Assembly: GCF_018141545.1 (NCBI RefSeq)
Contig: NZ_CP064356.1
Coordinates: forward strand, 124,001-188,000
DNA length: 64,000 nucleotides
Direction: 5' to 3'
DNA from: Miltoncostaea oceani
GTDB lineage: Bacteria; Actinomycetota; Thermoleophilia; Miltoncostaeales; Miltoncostaeaceae
Positions 16,269-25,649 of this stretch are shown here, one piece after another. A program made the position numbers and the translations under genes. The notes under the pieces were generated by a model. It had not been told where the DNA came from, made no database searches, and was given only the letters and a program-made list of their open reading frames with translations. Position 1 is the stretch's first letter; every line of letters begins with the position of its first letter.

Positions 16269-17219
16269 GTGACCGGGGCCGCCACCGCCATCGCGAGCAT
16301 CCCGGCGCCGGGGATCCGGCAGCTCGAGCTCGGGCCGTTCGAGATCCGCCTCTACGCCCTCTGCCTCCTCGCGGGGATCGCCGTCGCCGCCTGGGTCAGC
16401 CTCCGGCGGTGGACCGCCCGCGGCGGCGACCCCGACCTGATCTTCGAGGTCACCCTCTGGTCCGTGCTCGCCGGCCTCATCGGCGGCCGGCTCTACCACG
16501 TGGTCACGAGCTACGACCAGCTCGGCGACGAGTGGTACGCGCCGTTCGCGATCTGGGAGGGCGGCCTCGGCATCTGGGGCGGCGTGCTGTTCGGCGTGCT
16601 CGCCGGCGCCTGGGTCACCCACCGCCGCGGCGCGAGCGTGTTGGAGATGATGGACGCCGCCGCCCCCGGGATCCTCATCGCGCAGGGCATCGGCCGCCTC
16701 GGCAACTACTTCAACCAGGAGCTCTTCGGCGGGCCGAGCGATCTGCCGTGGGCCCTCGAGGTCGACCCGTCCCGTCGGCCCGACGCGTACGCGCTGACCG
16801 AGACGTTCCACCCCACGTTCCTCTACGAGATGCTGTGGAACTTCGCGGGCGCGGCGCTGATCATCTGGGCCGGGCGGCGGTTCCGGATCCGCCCGCCCGG
16901 GGTGTTCTGCCTCTACGTCGCGGTCTACTCGCTCGGGCGGATCTTCTGGGAGCAGCTGCGCGTCGACCCGTCGAACGAGTTCCTCGGTCAGCGCCTCAAC
17001 TTCTACGTCGCGCTGGTCCTGTTCCTCGGGGCGGTCGCCGTCTTCGTGTGGGACCGCCGCCGCCGTGGGCCGGAGACCGACGACGACCCGCCCGACCCCG
17101 CGGCGACGCGGACGACGGCCACCGCGCCACCCCGGGCCGCCGCGGTCCCGTCCACGCCGGGCGGCCGGGCGCGTCCCGCCGCGAAGCCCCGCCCCGTGAC
17201 GCGCCGGCGGCGCCGCTGA
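16269..17219 (+). CDS. lgt: prolipoprotein diacylglyceryl transferase
   Basis: 316 residues with seven membrane helices. The Lgt signature IGRLGNYFNQELFG is intact, as is the essential region HPTFLYEMLWNF. Lgt attaches diacylglycerol to the lipobox Cys of prolipoproteins; several substrates (ZnuA, Sbp, the corrinoid lipoprotein) are in this window. The C-terminal 50 residues are a basic Pro/Thr/Ala-rich extension. GTG lies 7 nt after TACGAT (16256-16261), suggesting a leaderless message. Confidence 0.95.
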   Translation: MTGAATAIASIPAPGIRQLELGPFEIRLYALCLLAGIAVAAWVSLRRWTARGGDPDLIFEVTLWSVLAGLIGGRLYHVVTSYDQLGDEWYAPFAIWEGGLGIWGGVLFGVLAGAWVTHRRGASVLEMMDAAAPGILIAQGIGRLGNYFNQELFGGPSDLPWALEVDPSRRPDAYALTETFHPTFLYEMLWNFAGAALIIWAGRRFRIRPPGVFCLYVAVYSLGRIFWEQLRVDPSNEFLGQRLNFYVALVLFLGAVAVFVWDRRRRGPETDDDPPDPAATRTTATAPPRAAAVPSTPGGRARPAAKPRPVTRRRRR

Positions 17220-17849
17220 TCAGTACCAGGCGCGCATCCGCTCGCCGGCCGCGACGGCGACGCCGAGCCGGTTCTCCGGCGGCGCGAGGGGGCAGCTCCA
17301 GCGCGGGTCGTAGCTGCACGACGGGTTGTAGGCGTAGTTGAAGTCCAGCACCAGCGCGCCGTCGCGCGTCGCGCCGAGGTCGGCGCCCTTCACCGTGTCG
17401 AGCAGGTAGCGCCCGCCGCCGTACGTCTCCGGGTGGGCGTCGCGGAACGGCAGGAACAGGCCGCCCCCGTACCCCTCCAGCCAGAACACCGAGAGCGCCA
17501 CCTCGCCGCCGGGCAGGCGCGGGCGGACGGTGCCGATGCGGGTGAACCGGGTCGGCTCGCCGGTGCTCGTGGGGATGACCAGGGGCGCCCCCTCGCCGTC
17601 GGCTTCGAGGTGCGCCGTCACCCGCATCGCGGGGTCGTGGGGGAACCACGGCACCCCCGTCACCTCCACCCGGGCGGCGGGCGGCAGCGGCGACTGCGGG
17701 TGGCCGGTGAACAGGGCGTCGCGGCCGGCGCGGAACGCCGCGCACCCCGCGGGGTCGTCCCCCGCCTCCCGCGCCGCCGCGTAGAGCGCGAGGACGCGGC
17801 GCTTCCAGTCCATGAGGTCCAGGCGGGGGTGGCCCGCCGGCGTGGTCAC
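17220..17849 (-). CDS. DUF1684 family protein
   Basis: 209 residues. The family core is clear: FWLEGYGGGLFLPFRD, GGGRYLLDTVKGAD and FNYAYNPSCSYDPRWSCPLA near the C-terminus. The function is unknown; members are widespread in actinobacteria. It starts with GTG 4 nt after the ilvD stop, so it is probably translated from the ilvD message. Its stop abuts the lgt stop (TGATCA). Confidence 0.88.
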   Translation of the reverse strand: MTTPAGHPRLDLMDWKRRVLALYAAAREAGDDPAGCAAFRAGRDALFTGHPQSPLPPAARVEVTGVPWFPHDPAMRVTAHLEADGEGAPLVIPTSTGEPTRFTRIGTVRPRLPGGEVALSVFWLEGYGGGLFLPFRDAHPETYGGGRYLLDTVKGADLGATRDGALVLDFNYAYNPSCSYDPRWSCPLAPPENRLGVAVAAGERMRAWY

Positions 17850-17853
17850 CGCG

Positions 17854-19557
17854 TCACAGCGTCGGCTTGGTGACGGCGCCCTCGGACGCCGAGGAGACCA
17901 GGCTCGCGTACTTCGCGAGCACGCCCCGGGTGTAGCGCGGCGGGGGCGGGGTCCAGTCGGCCATGCGGGCCGCGATCTCGTCGTCCGGCACGTCGAGCCG
18001 CAGCTGGCGGGCGTCGACGTCGAGCACCACGGTGTCGCCGTCGCGCACCGCCGCCAGGGGGCCGCCGAGGGCCGCCTCCGGCGTGACGTGCCCGACCATC
18101 AGGCCGTGCGTCGCCCCCGAGAAGCGCCCGTCGGTGATCAGCGCGACCTCGTCGCCGATGCCCTCGCCGACGAGGGCGGCGGTGACGTGGAGCATCTCCC
18201 GCATGCCGGGGCCGCCGACGGGCCCCTCGTAGCGGATGATCACCATGTCGCCCGGCTGGATCGCGCGGGCCTTCACCGCCGCGAACGCCTGCTCCTCCGA
18301 GTCGAAGACGCGAGCGGGGCCGACGTGGAGGCGCCGCTCGTGGCCGGCGAGCTTCACGACGCAGCCGTCCGGGGAGAGGTTGCCGCGCAGGATCGCGAGC
18401 CCGCCGGTGGCGGACAGGGGCCGCTCGAACGGGACGACGACCTCCTGGCCGGGGGTCTCCTCCGCGGCGTCGGCGATCTCCGTCAGGGTGCGCCCGTCGA
18501 CGTTGAGGGCGTCGCCGTCGACGAGGCCGGCCCGGGTCAGCTCGCGCGTGACGAGGGCGACCCCGCCCGCCGCGTGCAGGTCGGTCGCCACGAACCGGCC
18601 GCCGGGCGTCAGGCTCGCGACGATCGGGGTGCGCTCGGCGATGGTGTCGAAGTCGTCGATCCCGAGGGGGATCCCGAGCTCCCAGGCGATCGCGAGCAGG
18701 TGCAGGACCCCGTTGGTGGAGCCCCCGCTCGCGGCGACGCCGGCGATGGCGTTCTCGATCGACCGCCGGGTGATGATGTGGGAGGGGCGCACGTCGTCGC
18801 GCACGAGCCGCATCGCGAGCTCGCCGGCGGCGACCGCGGCGGCCTCCTTGTCGGGGTGCAGCGCCGGCACCCCGTTCAGGCCTGCGGGGCTGATGCCGAG
18901 GATGTCGAGCGCCATCGACATCGTGTTCGCGGTGAACTGGCCCCCGCACGCGCCCGCGCCGGGGCAGGCGACGCTCTCGAGCGCGTGGACCTCCTCGGCG
19001 GTCACCTTCCCGGCGGCGTACGCGCCGACGACCTCGAAGACCTGCTGGACGGTGACGTCGCGGCCCTTGTACCGGCCCGGCGCGATCGAGCCGTTGTAGA
19101 GGACGAGCCCGGGGATGTCGAGACGCGCGAGCGCCATCACCGCGGCCGGGATCGTCTTGTCGCACCCCACCAGGCAGACGATCCCGTCGAACGAGTGGCC
19201 GCGGGCGGCGACCTCGATCGAGTCGGCGATCACCTCCCGCGACACCAGCGACGCGCGCATGCCCTCGGTCCCCATCGAGACCCCGTCGGACACGGCGATC
19301 GTGTTGAGCTCCATCGGCGTCCCGCCGGCGGCGCGCACGCCCCGCTTCACGTGCACCGCCAGCTCGCGCTGGTTGAGGTTGCACGGCATCGTCTCGATCC
19401 ACGTCGTCGCGACGCCGATGATCGGCCGGGCGAGGTCCTCGTCGGTGAAGCCGGTCCCCTTCAGCATCGCCCGCGCGGGGGCGCGGTCGGGGCCGTCGGT
19501 CATGGCGGCGCTGTGGCGCTTCGCCGGGTCGCTGGGTCCGTACGGGTCGGTGGGCAT
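17854..19557 (-). CDS. ilvD: dihydroxy-acid dehydratase
   Basis: 567 residues. Converts 2,3-dihydroxy-isovalerate and its methyl homologue to the 2-oxo acids in valine, leucine and isoleucine synthesis. The iron-sulphur Cys motifs are present: ETMPCNLNQ, CLVGCDKTIPA (family signature) and ACPGAGACGGQFTANTM. The C-terminal GRFSGATHGLMVGH is the second family signature. The start at 19557 is favoured by TACGAT (19564-19569) 6 nt upstream; an inner ATG at 19503 is possible. No other branched-chain genes are nearby. Confidence 0.95.
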   Translation of the reverse strand: MPTDPYGPSDPAKRHSAAMTDGPDRAPARAMLKGTGFTDEDLARPIIGVATTWIETMPCNLNQRELAVHVKRGVRAAGGTPMELNTIAVSDGVSMGTEGMRASLVSREVIADSIEVAARGHSFDGIVCLVGCDKTIPAAVMALARLDIPGLVLYNGSIAPGRYKGRDVTVQQVFEVVGAYAAGKVTAEEVHALESVACPGAGACGGQFTANTMSMALDILGISPAGLNGVPALHPDKEAAAVAAGELAMRLVRDDVRPSHIITRRSIENAIAGVAASGGSTNGVLHLLAIAWELGIPLGIDDFDTIAERTPIVASLTPGGRFVATDLHAAGGVALVTRELTRAGLVDGDALNVDGRTLTEIADAAEETPGQEVVVPFERPLSATGGLAILRGNLSPDGCVVKLAGHERRLHVGPARVFDSEEQAFAAVKARAIQPGDMVIIRYEGPVGGPGMREMLHVTAALVGEGIGDEVALITDGRFSGATHGLMVGHVTPEAALGGPLAAVRDGDTVVLDVDARQLRLDVPDDEIAARMADWTPPPPRYTRGVLAKYASLVSSASEGAVTKPTL

Positions 19558-19598
19558 GCGCGGATCGTAGACGAGGCCCCCCGTCCGCCCGCCCGCGC

Positions 19599-22316
19599 TC
19601 AGCCCGTGTTGCGGAGCCCCGCGGCGATGCCGCTGATCGTGAGCAGCAACGGGTGCTCCAGGGCGGCGCGCGCCGCCGGGTCGCGTTCGTCGCGGATCTG
19701 GCGGAGCAGGCGCACCTGGATCGCGTGGAGCGGGTCGACGTACGGGTTCCGCAGCCGGATCGACGTCTGCAGGAAGGGCTTGTCGTCGAGGAGGCGCTCG
19801 CGGTCGACGACCGCCAGCAGCCCGTCGGCGGCCCGGCGGTACTCGGCGGTCACGGTCCCGAACATCCGGTCGCGGAGGACGTCGTCGCGGACGAGGCGGG
19901 CGTAGAGGCCCGCGACGCGCATGTCGGCCTTGCCGACGGTCATGTGGCACGTGTCGACGAGGGCCCGCCACCACGGCCAGTCGGCGTACATCTCCCGCAG
20001 CACGGCGAGCCCCCCGCGGTACCGCGACGTGAACCCCTCCAGCGCCGTGCCGACCCCGTACCAGGAGGGGAGCAGGTGGCGGTTCTGGGTCCACGCGAAG
20101 ACCCACGGGATGGCGCGGAGGTCCTCGACCCGCAGCCCCGACGGGTCGTCGCCGTCGCCGCCGGGGCGGCGCGTCGGCCGCGACCCGATCGTGAGCAGGC
20201 TGAGCTCCCGGATCGGGCTGGCCTCGGCGAAGTACGGGATGAAGCCCGGGTCCTCGTAGACGAGGCGCCGGTACGCGGCGGTCGAGGCCTCCGCCATCTC
20301 CGCCGCCGCCTCGTCCCAGACGTTCTTGCGCCCCGAGTAGCCGGCGCCGGCGTCCTCCTGCAGCGTCCGCTCCAGCACCGCGGAGAGGACGGAGTCGAGG
20401 TTGCGCTCCGCGACCGGCGGCAGGCCGTACTTGAACGACAACGACTCGCCCTGCTCGGTGATCCGGATCCGGCCGTCGAGGGTGCCCGCCGGCCCGCCGA
20501 GGACGGCGGCGTACGTCGACCCGCCGCCGCGGCTGGCGGTGCCGCCGCGGCCGTGGAAGAGCGTCAGGTCGACGCCGTCGAGGCGGCAGGCGTCGGCGAT
20601 CCGCTCCTGGGCGAGGAAGAGCTCCCAGTTCGCGCCGAGGTAGCCGCCGTCCTTGTTGGAGTCGGAGTAGCCGACCATCACGATCTGCCGGTCGCCGCGC
20701 GCCTCGACGTTGCGGCGGTACCCGGGCGTGCCGAGCAGCGTCCGCACCATCGCCGGAGCGCGCCGCAGGTCGTCGAGGGTCTCGAAGAGGGGGACCAGGT
20801 CGACGTCCGACGCGATGCCGCCGCCCGGCAGGTCGCGCACGAGGCCGGCGTCCCGCGCCAGGGCGAGCGGGGCGAGCAGGTCCTCCGCCTCGTGGGTGAA
20901 GCTCACGATCACCGTGCCCGCCGCGCGCGGCCCGTGCGTGGCGATGGCCTCCCGCAGGCGGGCGAAGGTCGCGACGACCTCGGCCGCCGCGGGCGTCATC
21001 GCCTCGCGGGGCCCCGCGAGGGCGTCGGCGGCCTCGCGCATGCGCGACGAGTGCTGGCGGACGTCGAGGCGCGCCATGTGGAACCCGAACATCTCGACCT
21101 GGCGGCGCAACCGGGTCAGGCCGCGCCGGGCGATCCGCTCGCCGCGGTGCTCCACGAGGGACCGGTGGACGACGTCGAGGTCGGCGAGCATCTGGGCCGG
21201 GTCGTCGTACGGCAGCTCGCCGGCGGGGTCGAGGCGCTCCCACACGAACGACAGCTTGCGGCGGTACGGCTCCCCCGGGTTGCGGGCCGCGATCGTCGGG
21301 GCGACGCCCGGCATCCGCGCCGCGTCGGCGTCGATCGACGCGAGCAGGTCGTCGCTGACGCCCACCATGCGCTGCGAGATCGCCAGCTCCGCGGCGAGCG
21401 CGCGCACCCGCTCGCGGAGGCTCCGCACCGCCGCGTCGCGGTGACGGGCGAGGGCCGCGGGGATCAGGTCGGGGGTGCAGTCGGGGTTGCCGTCCTGGTC
21501 GCCGCCCGCCCAGGAGCCGAACGACAGCACCACCGGCGGCAGCCGCACCCCGGGGTACGCCTCGGCCAGCAGGTGGGCGAACTCCTCGTGCACCGACACG
21601 GCCGCGTCGACCAGGATGTGCTCGAAGAAGAACAGCACCCGCCGGACCTCGTCGATCACCCGCGGCTTCTCCGCGCGCATCGCGTCGGTCTGCCACAGGA
21701 TCGTGATCGCCTCGAGCAGGCGCTCGTGGATCTCGCGGCGCTCGCGCGGCGACCGCGACGACTCGAGCTCGTCGAGGCAGCGGTCGACGAGGATGTGCTT
21801 GTCGAGCACGTTCTGGCGGGTGATCTCGGTGGGGTGTGCGGTCGCGACGAGCTCGACGCCCATCCGGTCGAGCACCCGCTGCACCCGGTCGCCGTCGACG
21901 CCGTCGCGGACCATCCCCGCGATCGCCGCGGCGAGGCTCTCCGGCTGGGCGCGGCCCTCGCGCTCGCGTTCCTCGTCGCGGGCGCGGCGGCGGCGGACGC
22001 GGTGGTGCTGCTCGGCGGCGTTGACGAGCTGGAAGTAGATCGAGAACGCGCGGATCACCCCGGTCTCGGAGCTGACGTCGAGTGCCGCGACGATGTCGTC
22101 GACCTCGCGCTCCAGCTCCGCGACCCCGGGCCCGTCGGGGTCGGCGCGCAGGCGCCGGTTCAGCAGGCGCAGGCGCTCCTCGACCTCCAGCAGCTCCGGC
22201 CCGCCCTGCTCCACGAGCACGCGCCCCAGCAGGTCGCCGAGCAGCCGCACGTCGCGACGCAGCGGCTCGTCGCGGTCGACCGGCGGCGGGGACGGGGAGG
22301 GGGAGGGGTTCGGCAC
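19599..22316 (-). CDS. ppc: phosphoenolpyruvate carboxylase
   Basis: 905 residues, the usual length. Carboxylates PEP to oxaloacetate (anaplerosis). Motifs: VATAHPTEITRQ (catalytic His), FGSWAGGDQDGNP, GYSDSNKDGGYL, FHGRGGTASRGGG (bicarbonate/PEP site), and the C-terminal LRNTG (usually QNTG). GTG at 22316 is chosen, with CATGAT 6 nt upstream; a GTG seven codons earlier is also possible. An N-terminal Ser/Pro run precedes the conserved part. Confidence 0.95.
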   Translation of the reverse strand: MPNPSPSPSPPPVDRDEPLRRDVRLLGDLLGRVLVEQGGPELLEVEERLRLLNRRLRADPDGPGVAELEREVDDIVAALDVSSETGVIRAFSIYFQLVNAAEQHHRVRRRRARDEEREREGRAQPESLAAAIAGMVRDGVDGDRVQRVLDRMGVELVATAHPTEITRQNVLDKHILVDRCLDELESSRSPRERREIHERLLEAITILWQTDAMRAEKPRVIDEVRRVLFFFEHILVDAAVSVHEEFAHLLAEAYPGVRLPPVVLSFGSWAGGDQDGNPDCTPDLIPAALARHRDAAVRSLRERVRALAAELAISQRMVGVSDDLLASIDADAARMPGVAPTIAARNPGEPYRRKLSFVWERLDPAGELPYDDPAQMLADLDVVHRSLVEHRGERIARRGLTRLRRQVEMFGFHMARLDVRQHSSRMREAADALAGPREAMTPAAAEVVATFARLREAIATHGPRAAGTVIVSFTHEAEDLLAPLALARDAGLVRDLPGGGIASDVDLVPLFETLDDLRRAPAMVRTLLGTPGYRRNVEARGDRQIVMVGYSDSNKDGGYLGANWELFLAQERIADACRLDGVDLTLFHGRGGTASRGGGSTYAAVLGGPAGTLDGRIRITEQGESLSFKYGLPPVAERNLDSVLSAVLERTLQEDAGAGYSGRKNVWDEAAAEMAEASTAAYRRLVYEDPGFIPYFAEASPIRELSLLTIGSRPTRRPGGDGDDPSGLRVEDLRAIPWVFAWTQNRHLLPSWYGVGTALEGFTSRYRGGLAVLREMYADWPWWRALVDTCHMTVGKADMRVAGLYARLVRDDVLRDRMFGTVTAEYRRAADGLLAVVDRERLLDDKPFLQTSIRLRNPYVDPLHAIQVRLLRQIRDERDPAARAALEHPLLLTISGIAAGLRNTG

Positions 22317-22419
22317 CGCCGCATCATGGCCGGTCACGACCCCCCGGTCACATCGCCCGTCGGCCAGGGTCGGACCCCCCGCGCTCAGACCCGTGCCCGG
22401 TCCGGTCGATCCACCCTGG

Positions 22420-24813
22420 GTGAGCCCTCCCCCCGAAGAGGCCGCCCGGCCGTGGCGTGCCGGCGTGCGCGCCCGCGTCGGCGCCATCGTCCTCGCGGCG
22501 ATGGCGGCGTTCGCGGCGGCCCTGATCTGGTCGTCCGCCGCACAGCTCTCGTCGGCGTACGAGGAGGCCGCCCGCGCCGAGGCCGTCGCGATCGCGAAGG
22601 CGATCGACGCGACCTACGACGACGCGACCCTCGACACGCCGAGCGTCCTCCTCGCGCGGATCGAGACGCTCGCGGCGACCAGCCCCGAGCTGCGCGAGGC
22701 CACCATCTACCGCCTGTCCGACGGCGTTCCGGTGCGGCTCGTGACGACCGACCGCGCCGTCATCGGCCGCGCCCTGCCCCTCGACGACGTCTCCGTGTTC
22801 GCCACGGGGCGCCCGTACTACCGCCGCGAGCGCGGCGGCGGCGCCGACCTCGCCGCATACAGCGCACCGCTCGGGGCACCCGGCGCACCCGTCCGCGCCG
22901 TGCTCGCCCTGCGGATCGACTTCGCGCCCCGCCACGCCGAGGTCGTCGCCCGCACCCGCCGCCTGGCGCTCGCCGCCGGCGGCATCGGGGCGCTGCTCGT
23001 CGCGCTCGTGCTGCTGGTGCTCTCGCGGATGCTGCTGCGGCCCCTCCGCCGGCTGACCGAGGCGACCCGCCGTGTCGCGGCCGGCGACCTCGGCGCCCGA
23101 CTCGGGTGGACACGCGCCGACGAGGTGGGCGAGGTGGGACGCGCCTTCGACACGATGACCGAGGCGATCGCGACGACCCGTGGGCGGCTCGTCGAGGGCG
23201 GCGCCGAGCTGCGGCGTGCCCGCGCGGCGCAGGAACGCCTGCGGCGCGTCGCGGAGGCCATCGCCGGCGACGAGGACCTCGCCGCGGTGCTGGCCCGCGC
23301 CGCCGCCGAGGTGGGGGGCCTCCTCGGGTCCGACGCCGCGGCCGTCACGCGCTTCGACGGCGGGCGGCTCGACGTCGTCGCCTCGTGGGCGGCCGTCCCC
23401 TCCGGCCGCATGCGGATGGACCGCGCCGGCGCGACCGCCGCCGTCCGCGACACCGGCCACCCCGCGCGGACGACGCGCGTCATCCCCGCCCCCGACGGCG
23501 ACCGCGCCCGGGTCTCCGCCGCCGCGCCCGTCGTGGTCGGCGGGGCGGTGTGGGGCGCCGTCGGGGTGGCGACGCTGTCGGTCCGTGGCGTCCCCGACGA
23601 CGCCGCCGAGGTGCTGCGCCGGTTCGCCGGCCTCGTCGCCCTCGCCGTCACCAGCCACTCCGCCCGCGCCCAGCTGCGGGAGCAGGCGACGACCGACGCG
23701 CTCACCGGCCTCGCGAACCACCGCGCCTTCCAGGAGGCCCTCGGCCGCGAGATGGAGCGCGCCAGACGCCACGGGCGGCCCGTCGCGCTCGCGCTGATCG
23801 ACCTCGACCACTTCAAGCGGGTCAACGACGAGCACGGCCACCAGGCCGGGGACGACGTGCTGACCGAGGCCGCCGCGCGCCTGCGCGCCGGCATCCGCGA
23901 CGGGGACACCATCGCCCGCGTCGGCGGCGAGGAGTTCGCGTGGCTCATGCCCGAGACGACGGGGATGGAGGCCTGGCAGGCGGCGGAGCGCGTGCGCGAG
24001 GCGATCGCCGCGACGCCCTTCCCGCGCGTCGGGCACGTCACGATCTCGGCGGGCGTCTGCGACGTCGCGCACGCCCGCGACCCCGGCGAGCTGTACCGCT
24101 TCGCCGACGGCGCCCTCTACTGGTCGAAGCACCACGGACGCGACGTCGTGTTCCTCTACTCGCCGGAGGTGGTGGAGGTCCTGTCCGACGCCGAGCAGGC
24201 GGCGCGGCTCGGCCGGCGCCAGACGCTGCAGAGCATCCGCGTGCTCGCCCGCGCCGTCGAGGCGAAGGACCCCGCGATCCTCGGCCACTCCGAGCGGGTC
24301 GCCGACCTCTCCGTCGCGATCGCGACGGCCCTCGGCTGGCGGGCCGAGCGCGCCGCGGCCCTCCGCGACGCCGGGCTCGTCCACGACGTCGGCAAGATCG
24401 CCATCCCCGAGGCGATCCTGCTGAAGCCCGGCCGCCTCACCCAGTCGGAGACCGCGACGGTGCGGACCCACGCCGCGATCGGCGCGGAGATGCTCCGCGA
24501 CGTGATGACCGACGAGCAGGTCCGCTGGGTGCGCGGGCACCACGAGCGGTGGGGCGGCGGCGGGTACCCCGACCGGCTGCGCGGCGAGGAGATCCCCGAC
24601 GGCGCGCGGATCCTCGGCCTGGCCGACGCCTGGGACGTCATGACCTCCGACCGGGTCTACTCGGCGGCGCTCACCCGGGAGGAGGCGCTCGCGGAGGTCC
24701 GGGACTGGACCCGGACCCAGTTCTGGCCCGAGGCCGTGGCGGCGCTCGAGCGGCTCGCGGCCGCCGGCGCGCTGCCCGCCGACGCGCCCGCCGTGGAGGC
24801 GGGCGCGTCCTGA
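22420..24813 (+). CDS. membrane sensor HAMP-GAF-GGDEF-HD-GYP protein
   Basis: About 797 residues from the GTG at 22420. A first membrane helix (GAIVLAAMAAFAAALIW) and a second (GGIGALLVALVLLVLSRM) bracket a ~130-residue extracytoplasmic sensor. HAMP, a GAF-like region (AEAIAGDEDLAAVLARAAAE onward), GGDEF (DALTGLANHRAF, RVGGEEFAWL) and HD-GYP (GHSERVADL, LVHDVGKIAIPE, HHERWGGGGYPD) follow. It could both make and break c-di-GMP. The frame stays open well upstream, but that part lacks sense and overlaps the divergent ppc. Confidence 0.9.
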   Translation: MSPPPEEAARPWRAGVRARVGAIVLAAMAAFAAALIWSSAAQLSSAYEEAARAEAVAIAKAIDATYDDATLDTPSVLLARIETLAATSPELREATIYRLSDGVPVRLVTTDRAVIGRALPLDDVSVFATGRPYYRRERGGGADLAAYSAPLGAPGAPVRAVLALRIDFAPRHAEVVARTRRLALAAGGIGALLVALVLLVLSRMLLRPLRRLTEATRRVAAGDLGARLGWTRADEVGEVGRAFDTMTEAIATTRGRLVEGGAELRRARAAQERLRRVAEAIAGDEDLAAVLARAAAEVGGLLGSDAAAVTRFDGGRLDVVASWAAVPSGRMRMDRAGATAAVRDTGHPARTTRVIPAPDGDRARVSAAAPVVVGGAVWGAVGVATLSVRGVPDDAAEVLRRFAGLVALAVTSHSARAQLREQATTDALTGLANHRAFQEALGREMERARRHGRPVALALIDLDHFKRVNDEHGHQAGDDVLTEAAARLRAGIRDGDTIARVGGEEFAWLMPETTGMEAWQAAERVREAIAATPFPRVGHVTISAGVCDVAHARDPGELYRFADGALYWSKHHGRDVVFLYSPEVVEVLSDAEQAARLGRRQTLQSIRVLARAVEAKDPAILGHSERVADLSVAIATALGWRAERAAALRDAGLVHDVGKIAIPEAILLKPGRLTQSETATVRTHAAIGAEMLRDVMTDEQVRWVRGHHERWGGGGYPDRLRGEEIPDGARILGLADAWDVMTSDRVYSAALTREEALAEVRDWTRTQFWPEAVAALERLAAAGALPADAPAVEAGAS

Positions 24814-24820
24814 CGGTCGG

Positions 24821-24997
24821 TCAGTCCTCGTCCCCGCGGGCCTTCGCCCCGATCGAGGCGAGCGAGAAGAACGCGAAGACGATGCCCATGATGAACGGCA
24901 GGTAGCCGGCCTCGTGGCGGTCGTGCCAGCCGATGATCAGCAGCAGTACGGTCAGAGCCACCAACGTGGCCAGGATCCAGACGGGCAGGCCCTTCAT
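24821..24997 (-). CDS. small two-span membrane protein, hypothetical
   Basis: 58 residues: WILATLVALTVLLLIIGW, a charged turn (HDRHEAGY), a second helix (FIMGIVFAFFSLASIGA) and a charged tail. The ATG at 24997 has purine-rich GGAGAGTGGAG just upstream. I do not recognise a family. It converges on the HD-GYP gene. Confidence 0.65.
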   Translation of the reverse strand: MKGLPVWILATLVALTVLLLIIGWHDRHEAGYLPFIMGIVFAFFSLASIGAKARGDED

Positions 24998-25077
24998 CTC
25001 CACTCTCCGTCGTCGCTCGGGTCGTCGGCAGCCTAGCGGGACGGTCCCTCCCGCACCGGCTGATAGTGTCCCCCGCC

Positions 25078-25410
25078 ATGGCCGCGGAGCACGTCGAGGT
25101 GCGCGTCGAGGCTCGGGGCGACGCGACCGTCGTGCGCGTCGTGGGAGTGCTGGACGCGCTCGCCCTGCCTGATGTGTCACGAGAGCTGACCGACGCCCAG
25201 CGGGGCGCGGGTCCCGTGTACATCGACCTGCACGGGGTCACCTTCATGGACAGCCGCGGGCTGGGCTCCCTGCTCGCCGCGAACGAGCGCGCCCGGGAGG
25301 GCGCCCCGCCGGTGACGATCTACCGGCCGTCCGAGGCCGTGCAGCGCCTCCTGGACGTCTCCGGGGTGCGCGGCGTGCTGCCCGAGGTCGAGGAGCTGCC
25401 CGCCCCGTAG
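25078..25410 (+). CDS. STAS-domain anti-sigma factor antagonist
   Basis: 110 residues. The STAS fold is indicated by VVRVVGVLDALALPDVSREL, VYIDLHGVTFMDSRGLGSLL and the C-terminal VQRLLDVSGV. The Ser in MDSRGLG is at the phosphorylation site of SpoIIAA-type antagonists. The ATG at 25078 lies 8 nt after TAGTGT (25064-25069), a likely leaderless start. No cognate anti-sigma kinase is adjacent. Confidence 0.88.
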   Translation: MAAEHVEVRVEARGDATVVRVVGVLDALALPDVSRELTDAQRGAGPVYIDLHGVTFMDSRGLGSLLAANERAREGAPPVTIYRPSEAVQRLLDVSGVRGVLPEVEELPAP

Positions 25411-25649
25411 CGCTCCGGCGGGCCCCGTCCGGGCCGGCCGTCGATGCGCACCCCCGCCGCCCGGCCTGCCGCCGCGTGCACCCACGTGCGTGGGACCGCC
25501 GCGCTGTTGTGGTAGCGTTGCTTATGCGATAGATAAGAAGCGCTGATGCAACGGGAACGGGGACGGCCATCCACCCCGTCGCACACGCGCCCAGACGGAC
25601 CACCGACCGACCGCGCCACCCCCGCCCTGTCCGACGGAGGAGTGACGGA
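25411..25649. promoter_or_regulatory. promoter region of the cysteine/sulfur operon
   Basis: 239 bp without a gene. The AT-richer segment 25505-25540 holds a -35-like TTGTGG (25507-25512) and, overlapping the expected -10 position, the inverted repeat described separately. About 110 nt of leader then precede the GTG at 25650, which has GGAGG upstream. Confidence 0.5.
25521..25537. promoter_or_regulatory. inverted repeat operator (copy 1), GCTTAT-N6-GATAAG type
   Basis: CTTAT-N7-ATAAG, or GCTTAT-N6-GATAAG when one flanking base (25520) is included. The same 12 defined bases with the same spacing occur in front of the sulfate-binding protein gene (33922-33939). It overlaps the probable -10, the position expected for a repressor site. 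Confidence 0.6.

Noticed and set aside
19653-24905. A 1750-residue plus-strand open frame across ppc and the HD-GYP gene
   Set aside because: Antisense to ppc and out of frame with the GGDEF/HD-GYP gene, with no recognisable domain.
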